The position numbers were made by a program, and so were the translations under genes. This document shows, piece after piece, positions 39,234 to 48,554 of a stretch of 64,000 bases of DNA (position 1 is its first letter; every line of letters begins with the position of its first letter). The stretch lies in contig NZ_VAWB01000001.1 in assembly GCF_006148925.1 (NCBI RefSeq), positions 1,702,001-1,766,000 of the forward strand. Direction: 5' to 3'. The DNA comes from Hyunsoonleella aestuarii (GTDB lineage Bacteria > Bacteroidota > Bacteroidia > Flavobacteriales > Flavobacteriaceae). The notes below the pieces were generated by a model, which was given only the letters and a program-made list of their open reading frames with translations, was not told the origin of the DNA and made no database searches.

Positions 39234-39269
39234 AACCCGAAAAGTTTCCCTCAGCGTTTCGGGTTTTTT
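39234..39269 (+). terminator. Terminator after ftsZ
   Basis: AACCCGAAA (39234-39242) pairs with TTTCGGGTT (39257-39265) and runs into a T tract. Marks the end of the division cluster. Confidence 0.88.
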
Positions 39270-39346
39270 ATTGCTTCAAAATTTGTTAAGCTCTAAAGAA
39301 GAGAATCTATTTTTCTTAGTATCTTCGCAGTCTAATAATTTATCCT

Positions 39347-39796
39347 ATGAGTTTACAACAAGAAGTTATGACTGCTTTAAAGGGAGCAATGAAGGCTAAA
39401 GATCAAACAGCACTTACAGCTTTAAGAGCGGTTAAATCTGCAATTTTATTAGCACAAACTGAAAGTGGAGCAAAGGAAGAATTAACTGAAGAACAAGAGC
39501 TTAAAATACTCCAAAAACAAGTAAAGCAGCGTAAGGATAGTGCGGCAGTTTATTTAGAACAAGGAAGAGAAGATTTGGCAGCTCCAGAACTTGCTGAAGC
39601 AGAAATTATTAATCAATTTTTACCAGAAGCGTTAACCGAAGAAGAAATTGAAAAGGTGGTTGTAATGACTATAGATAGGGTTGGAGCAGAAGGTATGAAA
39701 GATATGGGTAAGGTAATGGGTATTGTAAGTAAAGAATTGGCAGGACAAGCAGATGGAAAAACCATTTCAAATATTGTAAAAGCAAAATTGTCTTAA
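39347..39796 (+). CDS. GatB/YqeY domain-containing protein
   Basis: 149 residues, matching the YqeY family over its full length: SLQQEVMTALKGAMKAKD, TALRAVKSAI, EEQELKILQKQVKQRKDSA, AEIINQFLPEAL and a C-terminal GMKDMGKVMGIV segment. The fold resembles the tail domain of the GatB amidotransferase subunit and may bind tRNA, but the cellular role is not settled. It has its own likely promoter after the ftsZ terminator (TATCTTCG at 39320-39327 is one base off TAnnTTTG). tRNA-Arg follows 19 bases after its stop. Confidence 0.93.
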   Translation: MSLQQEVMTALKGAMKAKDQTALTALRAVKSAILLAQTESGAKEELTEEQELKILQKQVKQRKDSAAVYLEQGREDLAAPELAEAEIINQFLPEALTEEEIEKVVVMTIDRVGAEGMKDMGKVMGIVSKELAGQADGKTISNIVKAKLS

Positions 39797-39815
39797 TTTA
39801 GCATAGTAAAATAAT

Positions 39816-39889
39816 GGCTGCGTAGTTCAATTGGATAGAATATCAGATTTCGGCTCTGAGGGTTGGGGGTTCGAATCCCTTCGCGGTCA
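39816..39889 (+). tRNA. tRNA-Arg (anticodon TCG)
   Basis: 74 nt cloverleaf. Acceptor GGCTGCG pairs with CGCGGTC (two G-U pairs), the anticodon stem is TCAGA/TCTGA around loop TTTCGGC giving anticodon TCG, and the T-loop is TTCGAAT. The discriminator is A and CCA is not encoded. It reads CGA and probably other CGN arginine codons by wobble. Probably co-transcribed with the yqeY-like gene or from the same promoter, since only 19 bases separate them. Confidence 0.95.
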
Positions 39890-39895
39890 CGAATG

Positions 39896-39927
39896 AAAAA
39901 ACCAAACTTAATTAAGTTTGGTTTTTT
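39896..39927. terminator. Bidirectional terminator after tRNA-Arg and the LytS-like kinase
   Basis: A perfect 32-base palindrome: 16-base arm AAAAAACCAAACTTAA and its reverse complement. It has a T tract on either strand and lies between the tRNA and the end of the convergent histidine kinase gene, whose last base touches it. Confidence 0.9.
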
Positions 39928-41069
39928 TAAATTGGAATAACAATTTTTGTAACGACTTCATGAGATGTTGAGGAATTATGGATACCAAAATTAAAATTAC
40001 CTATACCATAAATAGTTTCTAACCTATCCAGAATATTTTTTAATCCACTTCCTTTTTTTAACAGAGTATTAAAATCATTAACAAGAGGTTTACCATTATT
40101 TGATACTATAATTGTTAACATATTATTGAAGGTTTTGCGAATAACAATTTTTATTAATAATGTTTTGTGTTTATATGAAAACCCATGTTTTATAGAATTT
40201 TCAATTAAGGATTGAATTATAAGGTTAGGTACTAAAATCTCATCAAGGTTGTCTTCAACATCTTTTTCAATTGATAAATCTTCCGAAAACCTAGTAAGAA
40301 TTAAACTGGTATATTTTTCATGTATATAAAGCTCTTTTTTAAGAGGTATTAAATTGTCTCTTTTGCTATCAATAATTTCCCTTAGCAAATCACTTAAATT
40401 AGATATGTTTTTTTGCGCTTTATCTGGATCAATTTCTATAAGGGCCGAAATTCCGTTTAAGGTATTAAAGATAAAATGAGGGTCTAGTTGAGATTTAAGC
40501 AAAGACATTTTAGTTTCAACCAATTGAGATTTTAAACTAGATTCTTGTTCTTTAAATTCTCCCATATTTTTAAAATAGCTATAAGAATATATTACCCCGA
40601 GCATGGCAAAATAGACTAAAAAGTTATCATCGGATACAGAAACAATCCTAACTAATAGTTCCAAAAAAAAAGTTGAGTTTTCTGGAATTGCGGGTAATAA
40701 ATCTAATATGTAAAAAATAAAACAAGAAATAAGCATTATTGTTACACCCATAAGCAATGAGAACAAAATATGTATGGTTACTAGTGGAATCAATTTTAAG
40801 TTTGCAACCCAAGGGAGTTGTATTATTTTTATTATTAAATACATAAAAGCTAAAACAACAAGCCAGTCTATAATATGAAGAAAGAGAAACGATAAGTTTA
40901 AATCCAAACTTGGGTCTTTTATGTGGTTTATTTTGAATATTGAAAACCTGGTAATAATGGATATTAGTTCATAAATTGTATAAAAAGCAAGGAGAATTGA
41001 AAAAAGAGATTTGTCAATTTTAATTGAAGCAAAATTATTTTTTTTATTTTTCAAGAAATGATTTAGCAT
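39927..41069 (-). CDS. LytS/YpdA-like membrane histidine kinase
   Basis: 380 residues. Four hydrophobic spans in the first ~165 residues (about 22-42, 58-80, 90-120, 140-165) form the sensor, without a periplasmic domain of size. A coiled segment leads to the His_kinase domain, with the phospho-acceptor His198 in SQLDPHFIFNTLNGI and an ATP site with QSLIENSIKHGF and GSGLKNILDRL. It should phosphorylate the LytTR regulator encoded 3 bases upstream. Together they form a two-component operon next to the SusCD locus. Confidence 0.92.
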   Translation of the reverse strand: MLNHFLKNKKNNFASIKIDKSLFSILLAFYTIYELISIITRFSIFKINHIKDPSLDLNLSFLFLHIIDWLVVLAFMYLIIKIIQLPWVANLKLIPLVTIHILFSLLMGVTIMLISCFIFYILDLLPAIPENSTFFLELLVRIVSVSDDNFLVYFAMLGVIYSYSYFKNMGEFKEQESSLKSQLVETKMSLLKSQLDPHFIFNTLNGISALIEIDPDKAQKNISNLSDLLREIIDSKRDNLIPLKKELYIHEKYTSLILTRFSEDLSIEKDVEDNLDEILVPNLIIQSLIENSIKHGFSYKHKTLLIKIVIRKTFNNMLTIIVSNNGKPLVNDFNTLLKKGSGLKNILDRLETIYGIGNFNFGIHNSSTSHEVVTKIVIPI

Positions 41070-41072
41070 ATA

Positions 41073-41846
41073 TTATAGGCCTAATTTTTTGTTAATGGCT
41101 TTTCTGTAAGACTTACTAACTCTAAATAACTTGCCATCCGTCATTTTAACATCAAGTTCGTAGTAGCTGGAATGTATAACCTCTAAAACGTAGGAAATAT
41201 TTATTATAACCGAACGATGAATTCTTATAAATTTATCGGCGTTTAATTGCTTTATAAGATTGTTTAAAGAATCTCTTACTGTAATTGTCTTGTTTAGTGT
41301 TTGTATTTCTGGATAACTACCAGATGCCAAGATGTATTTTATATCTGATTGTTCTATGAAATTAATCTTATTGCCTACCCTTATAGGGAATTTTTCCATA
41401 AAAACGTTACTCTTTTGGTTAGAATTCTGACCAATAAATTTTAATAATTCATTTACTTTTTCAAAATATTGATGTTCAATGTTATTTTGTAGGTTTTCGA
41501 TTGCTTTTTGAACAGATTGCAGGAAACGTTCATTTTCAAATGGCTTGAGCAAATAATCAAAAGCAAAGAAATCGAATGCTTTTAAAGCAAACTCATCATA
41601 TGCAGTGACGAATATTATTAGAGGTCTTCTGTGTTTGTCAATTTTAGCTAGTACATCAAAACCATTCATATCTTTCATTTCTATATCTAAAAATATAAGA
41701 TCAGGATTTAATGAATTTATTTTGTTAATAGCATCTTCCCCATTGGCACACTCACCAATTACATCTATATTATCAATATTCTTAATTAAGTTAAGAATAC
41801 GTTTTCTTGCCAATAATTCGTCATCTATTATGATGGATTTAAACAT
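41073..41846 (-). CDS. LytTR-family response regulator
   Basis: 257 residues. An N-terminal receiver domain has the acidic pair Asp8-Asp9, phospho-acceptor Asp54 in LIFLDIEM, and Lys in YLLKPFE. The C-terminal LytTR DNA-binding domain (~155-255) shows the family's FIRIHRSVIINISYV and FRVSKSYRKAI segments. LytTR domains bind direct repeats about one and a half to two turns apart; 21-bp-period repeats lie just upstream (41924-41985). First gene of the kinase operon, divergent from the SusC gene, which is the obvious target candidate. Confidence 0.93.
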   Translation of the reverse strand: MFKSIIIDDELLARKRILNLIKNIDNIDVIGECANGEDAINKINSLNPDLIFLDIEMKDMNGFDVLAKIDKHRRPLIIFVTAYDEFALKAFDFFAFDYLLKPFENERFLQSVQKAIENLQNNIEHQYFEKVNELLKFIGQNSNQKSNVFMEKFPIRVGNKINFIEQSDIKYILASGSYPEIQTLNKTITVRDSLNNLIKQLNADKFIRIHRSVIINISYVLEVIHSSYYELDVKMTDGKLFRVSKSYRKAINKKLGL

Positions 41847-41878
41847 GATTTGCTGTGATTAATTAGAGTGTACGAATA

Positions 41879-41886
41879 CAAAAATA
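41879..41886 (-). promoter_or_regulatory. Putative -7 promoter element of the LytTR regulator gene
   Basis: The minus strand reads TATTTTTG, matching TAnnTTTG, 32 bases upstream of the regulator ATG. Confidence 0.4.
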
Positions 41887-41923
41887 TTGATTTATTTTTC
41901 ACTTATTTTTTTGATTAATTTCA

Positions 41924-41985
41924 TTTAAAACAATAAAAGTATTTTTTAAAACAATAAATGTATTATTTAAAACATTTAAAACACA
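41924..41985. promoter_or_regulatory. Three direct repeats with 21-bp period (candidate LytTR operator)
   Basis: TTTAAAACAATAAAAGTATT (41924), TTTAAAACAATAAATGTATT (41945) and a weaker third unit starting TTTAAAACATTTAAAACA (41966) recur exactly every 21 bases. LytTR regulators bind paired direct sites at about this spacing, and the regulator gene starts 78 bases away. AT-richness tempers the call. Confidence 0.5.
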
Positions 41986-42303
41986 CTTCATGTTTTATTG
42001 AACTAATAAATCATATAAAAATTTCAAGCGTTACATGCTGATACGTTATTACATTCAGAAAACAATAGATATCTCTTAAAACAATATCATAGTAGTTCAG
42101 AAAAAACAACCCATTAGCATATGTTATTCGTCATAATTTAGCTTAAATAACATAAGCAAAAGGGTTATTCTGGTTGTGAAAATACCTTATAGAGTTCCAT
42201 TAAACTTTGTATTCTATCATTTTGATTTTTTTTGAATTAGTCTTCCTTAAAATCACAGATAACCCTATGCTTTTTGTTAACTAACTCAATTAACTAATTT
42301 AAT
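41986..42303. other. Rest of the LytTR-SusC intergenic region
   Basis: No coding frame or clear hairpin. It contains further TTAAAACAATA-like (42076) and GAAAACAATA-like (42058) half-sites out of phase with the 21-bp repeats. It must carry the SusC promoter, but I see no exact TAnnTTTG near the start. Confidence 0.4.
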
Positions 42304-45300
42304 ATGAAACGTATGAGAATTAAAAATTACTTAATCTTCTTTTTACTAATGTTTAGTACTGCTTCGATATTAGCGCAAGAAAAAACAATTTCGGGAACGG
42401 TTTCGGACAATTTAGGATTAGCTCTTCCAGGAGCTACCGTGCTAATTAAAGGAACTTCTTCTGGTGTTTCAACAGATTTTGATGGTAAATATTCAATTCA
42501 AGCAAATCTGGGAGATGTGCTTGTGTTTAGCTTTGTTGGTTATGCTGAACAAGAAATTTTAGTAAATACATTAAACACAATAAATGTTTCTTTACAAGAG
42601 GATACACAAGCTCTTGAAGAAGTAGTTGTGACTGCCTTCGGTATTAAAAGAAATCCAAAAAATTTAGGATATGCAGTTAGCAAAGTAACATCTCAAGAAA
42701 TAACTGAAAATTCCGAACCAGATTTAATCCGCTCATTATCTGGGAAAGTTGCTGGGGTTAATGTTAATTTTTCTACTGGTGTTGCAGGTGCGGCAAACCT
42801 TATTAATATTAGAGGACAAACTACTTTAGGAGGCTCAACACAACCATTAATAATCGTCGATGGTATAGCCTACGATAATACCCAGGCGGGTGATAATACT
42901 AATTTAAACTTCTCAAACCAAACTCTGGGTGGTGGTAGTTATGAAACTGGATTGTCTAGTTTGGATCCAAATGATATAGCTTCTGTAAATGTTCTCAAGA
43001 GCGTCGCGGCTTCAGCTTTGTATGGGTCTAGAGCTGCAAATGGAGTTATTGTTATAACTACAAAATCGGGCTCACCAAATGCTGGGGGGAATAAAAAACT
43101 TAGCGTAAATGTAAATTCTGGTGCATATTTTGAGACTATTGCAAATTTACCAGATTATCAAAACACTTATGGAAATGGAACACAGTTTGACTATCAGAAT
43201 GCCAATGGTTCATGGGGGCCACGTTTTGATTCTAGAGAAACTATTCCAACATGGCCTAATCTATTAAATGCCTTTCCGGACCAATTCGGACCTACTGTAC
43301 CTTATGTAGCTCAGCCAAATAACGTAAAGAATTTGTTTAAAACAGGAGTGGTTTTAGAGAATTCTGTAAATCTTGCCTACGGTGGCGAAGATGGAAGCTT
43401 TAGCATGACTGTTTCAGATTTGGCTCAAGAAGGTTATATCCCTTTTAACTCTTATGATAGAACATCTATTTCAGCTGGGGGTAATTTTAAACTGAAAAAT
43501 GGAATAACATTTGGAGGATCTCTTAGCTTTTCAAATACAGATCAAGTGGGAGGTTTCTACGGTGAAAACCAATTTGGTGGCTCATCTTCTTCTTTTGCGA
43601 GAGCATTATGGTTGGGTAGAACCTGGGATACTAGTTTACCTTATGAAGATGCAAATGGTGCTTCGGTTACTCCAAATGACGGATGGGATCATCCTTTGTG
43701 GTCTTGGGAACATGATCAAATTGTAACTCAAACTAATAGAACAGTAGGGAATATAAACATAAGTTTCCCAATAAATGATAACATTTCAACGTCATTGCGG
43801 GTTGGAATGAATAAATATATTCTGGAAAGAAGACAGATTAGGGATGCTCAATCTAGAGCATCATTAGCTGATGGCGGGTCAGTAGTTAAAATTGATTTTA
43901 CCAATGAAGATATTGAATCTACTTTCTTAGTGAATTTTGACTATAAATTAAATGATGATATCGGGTTTACGGGAATTTTAGGTTCAAATATTCTGCAAAA
44001 CACGGCTGTGAATTTTGCTTTGACAGGTAGTACGTTTATATCTCCAGGGGTTAGATCAATAAGAAATACGGTAACCCAGGCTATTAATTTTGACAGAAGT
44101 TCGAGGCAAAGAACCTTTGGCGCATTTGCGGAGGTTGGATTCTCCTATAAAGACTTTTTGTTTTTAAATGGAACTGCCAGAAACGACTGGAATTCTACAT
44201 TACCAAAAGATAATCGTTCTTATTTTTATCCTTCTTTAAGTTCATCGTTAATAATGACGGATGCTTTTAATATAGATAGTGATGTTTTAACATTTGCTAA
44301 ATTAAGAGCTAGTTATGCTGAAGCAGGTAGAGCTGCTCCTAGCGAATTCTTAAATACAACTTTTGCAACAGGAAATCCTATAAACAATGTGCCAATTGTA
44401 GGTAATAGCATTGCACTTGGTGATCAAGAAATTGAACCAGAATTTACAAAAGAATTTGAAATAGGAACAGATTTAGAATTTTTTAACAGACGCGTAGTGG
44501 TTGATTTTAGTTGGTACAAAAAAACTACAACTAACTTAATATCAGCTGTAACTGTACCATCTTCTAGCGGGTTTACGTCCTTTAATACTAATATTGGAGA
44601 GATGCAAAATACTGGAGTTGAAGTGGGATTAACATTGGTGCCAATTCAAAATGAAAATTTAAGATGGAGTTTATTTACAACTTTTACGAGAAATGTTAAT
44701 GAAGTAACTGAACTGGTAGAAGGATTGGATAGAATTCAGTTTGAAAGTAATGGTAATCAAGTGCCACATGCTATTCCAGGACAACCTTTTGGGGTCTTTT
44801 ATGGGCAAAAATGGGGTAGAGATGCTAATGGTAACTTTCTTATAGATCCTGCTACTGGCTATATTTGGAACTCTGCAGATAATGAAGCATTAGGAACTAC
44901 TGCGAATGGCATTATTGGTGATCCAAATCCCGATTTTAGAATGAGTTTTATTAATAATATTACTTATAAAAATTTCACGCTTAGTGCTCAAATAGATTGG
45001 AGAGAAGGGGGTGATATACAATCTACAAGTATTCAAGCGCTTTTAGGGAGAGGTGTAACAAAAGATACTGAAGACAGAGAAAGAACAGTAATCATTCCAG
45101 GGTTCTATAGTGATTCACAAGGAAATCTTAAACTTGATTCTAGTGGTAATCCAATACCAAATACGACACAATTAGATATTAACGATTTATATTTTAATGG
45201 AGGCGGAGCTACCAGTACGTTTGGACAAAATGCTGTTGCTGAGGCAAGTGTGTATGACGGAACAGTATATAGACTTAGAGAGCTTAGTTTAACTTATAAT

Positions 45301-45513
45301 GTGCCTTCTAAATGGCTTGAGAAAACGCCATTTGGAAAAATGTCGTTTAGTGCTATGGGTAATAATTTATGGTATTTCGCTCCAAACGTTCCAAAATACA
45401 CAAATTTTGATCCAGAAGTGACTTCACATGGTACATCAAGATTGCAAGGTGTCGAAATTGCTTCTCCACCAACTTCCACGAGATATGGATTTAAGATTAA
45501 CCTAACATTTTAA
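42304..45513 (+). CDS. SusC/RagA-family TonB-dependent outer-membrane receptor
   Basis: 1069 residues. A signal peptide (LIFFLLMFSTASILAQ) is followed by a carboxypeptidase-regulatory-like domain (~27-105, ISGTVSDNLGLALPGATVLIKGTSSG), a plug domain beginning at EEVVVTAFGIKRNPKNLGYAVSKV with the SusC-type SALYGSRAANGVIVITTKSG, and a beta-barrel to the C-terminal YGFKINLTF. It imports large nutrients through the outer membrane with energy from TonB, using the SusD-like lipoprotein as lid. The ligand is not evident, as no glycoside hydrolase or peptidase is encoded in the operon. First gene of a three-gene operon opposite a LytTR system. Confidence 0.95.
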   Translation: MKRMRIKNYLIFFLLMFSTASILAQEKTISGTVSDNLGLALPGATVLIKGTSSGVSTDFDGKYSIQANLGDVLVFSFVGYAEQEILVNTLNTINVSLQEDTQALEEVVVTAFGIKRNPKNLGYAVSKVTSQEITENSEPDLIRSLSGKVAGVNVNFSTGVAGAANLINIRGQTTLGGSTQPLIIVDGIAYDNTQAGDNTNLNFSNQTLGGGSYETGLSSLDPNDIASVNVLKSVAASALYGSRAANGVIVITTKSGSPNAGGNKKLSVNVNSGAYFETIANLPDYQNTYGNGTQFDYQNANGSWGPRFDSRETIPTWPNLLNAFPDQFGPTVPYVAQPNNVKNLFKTGVVLENSVNLAYGGEDGSFSMTVSDLAQEGYIPFNSYDRTSISAGGNFKLKNGITFGGSLSFSNTDQVGGFYGENQFGGSSSSFARALWLGRTWDTSLPYEDANGASVTPNDGWDHPLWSWEHDQIVTQTNRTVGNINISFPINDNISTSLRVGMNKYILERRQIRDAQSRASLADGGSVVKIDFTNEDIESTFLVNFDYKLNDDIGFTGILGSNILQNTAVNFALTGSTFISPGVRSIRNTVTQAINFDRSSRQRTFGAFAEVGFSYKDFLFLNGTARNDWNSTLPKDNRSYFYPSLSSSLIMTDAFNIDSDVLTFAKLRASYAEAGRAAPSEFLNTTFATGNPINNVPIVGNSIALGDQEIEPEFTKEFEIGTDLEFFNRRVVVDFSWYKKTTTNLISAVTVPSSSGFTSFNTNIGEMQNTGVEVGLTLVPIQNENLRWSLFTTFTRNVNEVTELVEGLDRIQFESNGNQVPHAIPGQPFGVFYGQKWGRDANGNFLIDPATGYIWNSADNEALGTTANGIIGDPNPDFRMSFINNITYKNFTLSAQIDWREGGDIQSTSIQALLGRGVTKDTEDRERTVIIPGFYSDSQGNLKLDSSGNPIPNTTQLDINDLYFNGGGATSTFGQNAVAEASVYDGTVYRLRELSLTYNVPSKWLEKTPFGKMSFSAMGNNLWYFAPNVPKYTNFDPEVTSHGTSRLQGVEIASPPTSTRYGFKINLTF

Positions 45514-45524
45514 TAAAACTAAAT

Positions 45525-47228
45525 ATGAAAAATTTAATATATAATAAATGCCTAAAGTATTATTTGTTAATATTTGCCACTGCCTTTACAGTATCTGGAT
45601 GCGATACCTTTTTGGATGTTGATACAGATGTTGATAATCCAACTACGGTGGCTCTAAATTTGATTTTGCCTAGTATTCAAGCAACGATAGGTGAAATTGG
45701 ATCTGCAAATTTTAATTCGGCTGAGATACTTTCTGTATATGTACATCAATTAGTTTCTAGGAGTGAACAAGATCAATATGGAGCGCAGGCAGACAATGTA
45801 AGCATACGAAATGAATGGGATGATATTTATCTCGTTTTAACAGATATAGAAACACTTATTAAACAAGCTACAGAAAGTAATGATAAGGTTTATTTAGGAG
45901 TGGCACAGGCTTTAAAGGCCTATCTAGGGTCTGTAGCTGTCGATTTGTGGGGTGATATTCCTTTTTCTGAGGCTACTCAATTAGAGAGTGGTATAGTTGG
46001 GCCTAAATTTGATGATCAGCAGGAAGTGTACAAGGCAGTTTTTGAGCTGCTTGATATGGCTAAAGTAAATATTAGCAGCGGAGAAGGAAATGTTTTTCCA
46101 GGGTCAGATGATTTTTTCTATGGAGGAGATACAGATAAGTGGGTTAAGTTTATAAACACTTTAAAATTAAAATTGTATAACCAAATTAGACTATCATCAA
46201 TGTTTAATGCCTCTGATTTAAATGCTTTAGCAAGCGAAGGTAATTTCTTAGCTTCTTCTGAAGATGATTTTCAATGGACGAATTATTCTAATATAACGCC
46301 AACAGATGAACGTAACGAATTGTTTAAGGCGTCTTACGTTCAAGCTCAGGTAGATCACTACATTAGTCCTTGGTTCTATGAAGTTTTAAAAGGAATGAAT
46401 CCTAACATTCATACTGGAAATCCAGATCCAAGAATTCCTTACTACTGGGTTAATCAGTTGCCACCTGGCACTTTTCCAAGGGATCAAGGAGATACGGTAA
46501 GTGGTGATCCCAATGCCGACTATTGGGATGAGTCTACAGGCTTCTTAACTATTCGCTTTGGCAGTATAAGTACAGATCGAGATGGGGCGGTTCAAAATGA
46601 TGCAACATTCCCTGGAATATATCCCTCCGGAGGAAGATTTGATGACGGGTTAGGCTTTTCAAGAAGCGCTACGACTAATGGTACCGGTGTTGCCCCTAAG
46701 AGAATATTAACTTATTATGAGTTTTTGTTTATCCAAGCAGAATTAATACATGTAGGTTTAATGACAGGTGATACTAGTGCAAAACTTGAAGAGGCTATGC
46801 AGGCAGCGTTTCAGAAAGTTGATGAGGTTGTATTGGCTAGTGGAACTTCGCAAACAGTTCCAAAGTTAGAAGGTGCAAGTGCCGTAATGGATTATATCAC
46901 TAATGTATTATCTGAATTTGACGCTGCCAATGCCGATAAAAAATTGGAAATAATAATGACGCAAAAATGGATAGCCTCATTTGGTGATCCAATGGATATT
47001 TATACAGATTATCGCAGAACGGGATATCCTGTATTAGCGAACCCTAATGGACCTTCACCGGAATATCAACTAGATAATGGAGATGACTGGCCTCTGGATG
47101 ATAGTCTTACGACTCTAGGTAATAGCTTTCAGACATCGTTTTTCTGGTCTTCAGATGAGATTAATAACAATAGTAATTCACCTTCACAGAAAGACCCAAC
47201 TGTGTATAAAATATTTTGGGACAATTAA
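45525..47228 (+). CDS. SusD/RagB-like nutrient-binding outer-membrane lipoprotein
   Basis: 567 residues. Lipoprotein signal with lipobox TVSGC (Cys ~26), then a helical TPR-like SusD fold: YLGVAQALKAYLGSVAVDLWGDIPFSEA, KWVKFINTLKLKLYNQIRLS, and a C-terminal EIIMTQKWIASFGDPMDIYTDYRRTGYP, the pattern of the SusD-like group 2 (RagB/SusD_2). It sits on the cell surface and captures ligand for the SusC channel encoded 11 bases upstream. No ligand-specific feature is recognisable. Confidence 0.94.
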   Translation: MKNLIYNKCLKYYLLIFATAFTVSGCDTFLDVDTDVDNPTTVALNLILPSIQATIGEIGSANFNSAEILSVYVHQLVSRSEQDQYGAQADNVSIRNEWDDIYLVLTDIETLIKQATESNDKVYLGVAQALKAYLGSVAVDLWGDIPFSEATQLESGIVGPKFDDQQEVYKAVFELLDMAKVNISSGEGNVFPGSDDFFYGGDTDKWVKFINTLKLKLYNQIRLSSMFNASDLNALASEGNFLASSEDDFQWTNYSNITPTDERNELFKASYVQAQVDHYISPWFYEVLKGMNPNIHTGNPDPRIPYYWVNQLPPGTFPRDQGDTVSGDPNADYWDESTGFLTIRFGSISTDRDGAVQNDATFPGIYPSGGRFDDGLGFSRSATTNGTGVAPKRILTYYEFLFIQAELIHVGLMTGDTSAKLEEAMQAAFQKVDEVVLASGTSQTVPKLEGASAVMDYITNVLSEFDAANADKKLEIIMTQKWIASFGDPMDIYTDYRRTGYPVLANPNGPSPEYQLDNGDDWPLDDSLTTLGNSFQTSFFWSSDEINNNSNSPSQKDPTVYKIFWDN

Positions 47229-47240
47229 AAAATAAGTATT

Positions 47241-48137
47241 ATGAAAAAAATAAAATTTCTAGTTATAATGGTAGCCGTTACAATGATTTGTTTTTCTTGT
47301 GACGATGATGGTGGAACTTCTTTTCGATTTTTAGAAGAAGGGATAGTTCCTAATATTCAAAAAGATGCGAGTAAAGATGCTTTTTTTGATTTGATAAAAA
47401 TTTCTAGTGGAGAAAATATTAGTGTAGCTTTTAGTGTCGAAGTGGCTCAAGGCGATCCAATAGCCTCAGATATTGTAGGATTTTACAAAACCGCATCAGG
47501 TTTAATATATAAAGCTACTTTATTTCAAAATGCTACATTGCCAGGAGATTTTACATTATCAGCAAATGATGTTGTTTCCGCTTTTACAGAATTAGCTAGT
47601 ATTGATGATCTACAACTAGCAGATGTTCTTACTATTTCGGCGTCATTCACAAGATCAGATGGAACGGTTTTGGATTTATTGAATGATGATACTACAGATA
47701 ATTTTAGTGCCAATACTAAGAACTCTGCACTTTTTAATACAGTTATCAGTTATCCTGTTTCATGTCCCTCAGACATTTCTGGAGAATATACAGTGGTTAG
47801 TAGCGGTTTTTCAACAGATGGAGCTCCAAAAAATAATCCGTTAGTAAATTTGTCGTATGATGTTATACTTACGGACAACGGCGGTGGAAACTATGATATT
47901 TCTGACGGTGTTGCTGGTGTATATCAGGATTGGTATTGTGCACCATATGGATATTGTTTTGAGACTGCTGGTAACTTTACAGATGTTTGTGGAACTTTAA
48001 CTGGTTCTTGGATTGAATCTTTTGGGTGTACTATAAATTTAACAGGTACTGTGAATGAAGACGGAACATTAACTATTCAATGGTCGAATTGTTTTGGTGA
48101 TACTATTGAAGAGGCTATTTATACCCCAAAAAGTTAA
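47241..48137 (+). CDS. Lipoprotein of unknown function in the SusCD operon
   Basis: 298 residues. The signal ends in a lipobox (MICFSC) followed by DDDGG, an acidic stretch that in Bacteroidota favours surface export of lipoproteins. The middle has a beta-rich domain (~45-165); the C-terminal ~120 residues contain six cysteines in a beta-sandwich-like region (SCPSDISGEYTVVSSG to the end). I do not recognise the family. As third gene of the SusC-SusD operon, 12 bases after susD and before a terminator, it probably works as an accessory surface ligand-binding protein, in the way of SusE/SusF, which is inferred only from position. Confidence 0.8.
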   Translation: MKKIKFLVIMVAVTMICFSCDDDGGTSFRFLEEGIVPNIQKDASKDAFFDLIKISSGENISVAFSVEVAQGDPIASDIVGFYKTASGLIYKATLFQNATLPGDFTLSANDVVSAFTELASIDDLQLADVLTISASFTRSDGTVLDLLNDDTTDNFSANTKNSALFNTVISYPVSCPSDISGEYTVVSSGFSTDGAPKNNPLVNLSYDVILTDNGGGNYDISDGVAGVYQDWYCAPYGYCFETAGNFTDVCGTLTGSWIESFGCTINLTGTVNEDGTLTIQWSNCFGDTIEEAIYTPKS

Positions 48138-48165
48138 TATCAAAACGAAAATATACTATTACGAT

Positions 48166-48200
48166 AAAAAACTATCCTTTACTGAAGGATAGTTTTTTGT
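48166..48200 (+). terminator. Terminator of the SusCD operon
   Basis: Perfect 14-bp stem AAAAAACTATCCTT with AAGGATAGTTTTTT around a 5-base loop, 28 bases after the lipoprotein stop. Confidence 0.92.
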
Positions 48201-48554
48201 GTGTATTAGAGATATACTAGTTTTAAAAAAAACAACAAGCTTTTGAAGCAATCAGTTAGCTTTATTAGATGTTTTTTGCTAGATATATTATAGTTTCTAA
48301 CATTCAATATCTTTAAATAAGTTTGAAGGTTTAGAGCTATTAAGAATTTTTATATTTTGTGAAAGTACTAGTGACAGATTATTGTATTGACTATTTATAG
48401 AATGTTATTATTAAAATAGTGCTCTTATTTTAATGGTCGCAAAATGAAGTTGGGGGGGAAACAAAAATATCAATAACAAAAGAAGATTGTTAAAATTGTG
48501 AGCTCACATTTTTATGGTAAATATATTGTGGTTCAAATAGTAAACGTAATGAGA
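48201..48554. other. Non-coding stretch without recognised features
   Basis: AT-rich, no convincing reading frame on either strand, no strong hairpin, and no repeat beyond an 8-G run near 48451. It separates the SusCD terminator from the end of a minus-strand gene. Confidence 0.5.

Noticed and set aside
41924-41985. 21-bp repeats as a CRISPR-like array
   Set aside because: Units are contiguous with no unique spacers, the third is degraded, and no cas genes are nearby; an operator is a simpler explanation.
42304-48137. SusCD locus as a polysaccharide utilisation locus
   Set aside because: No carbohydrate-active enzyme is visible within the window on either side, so a glycan substrate cannot be claimed.
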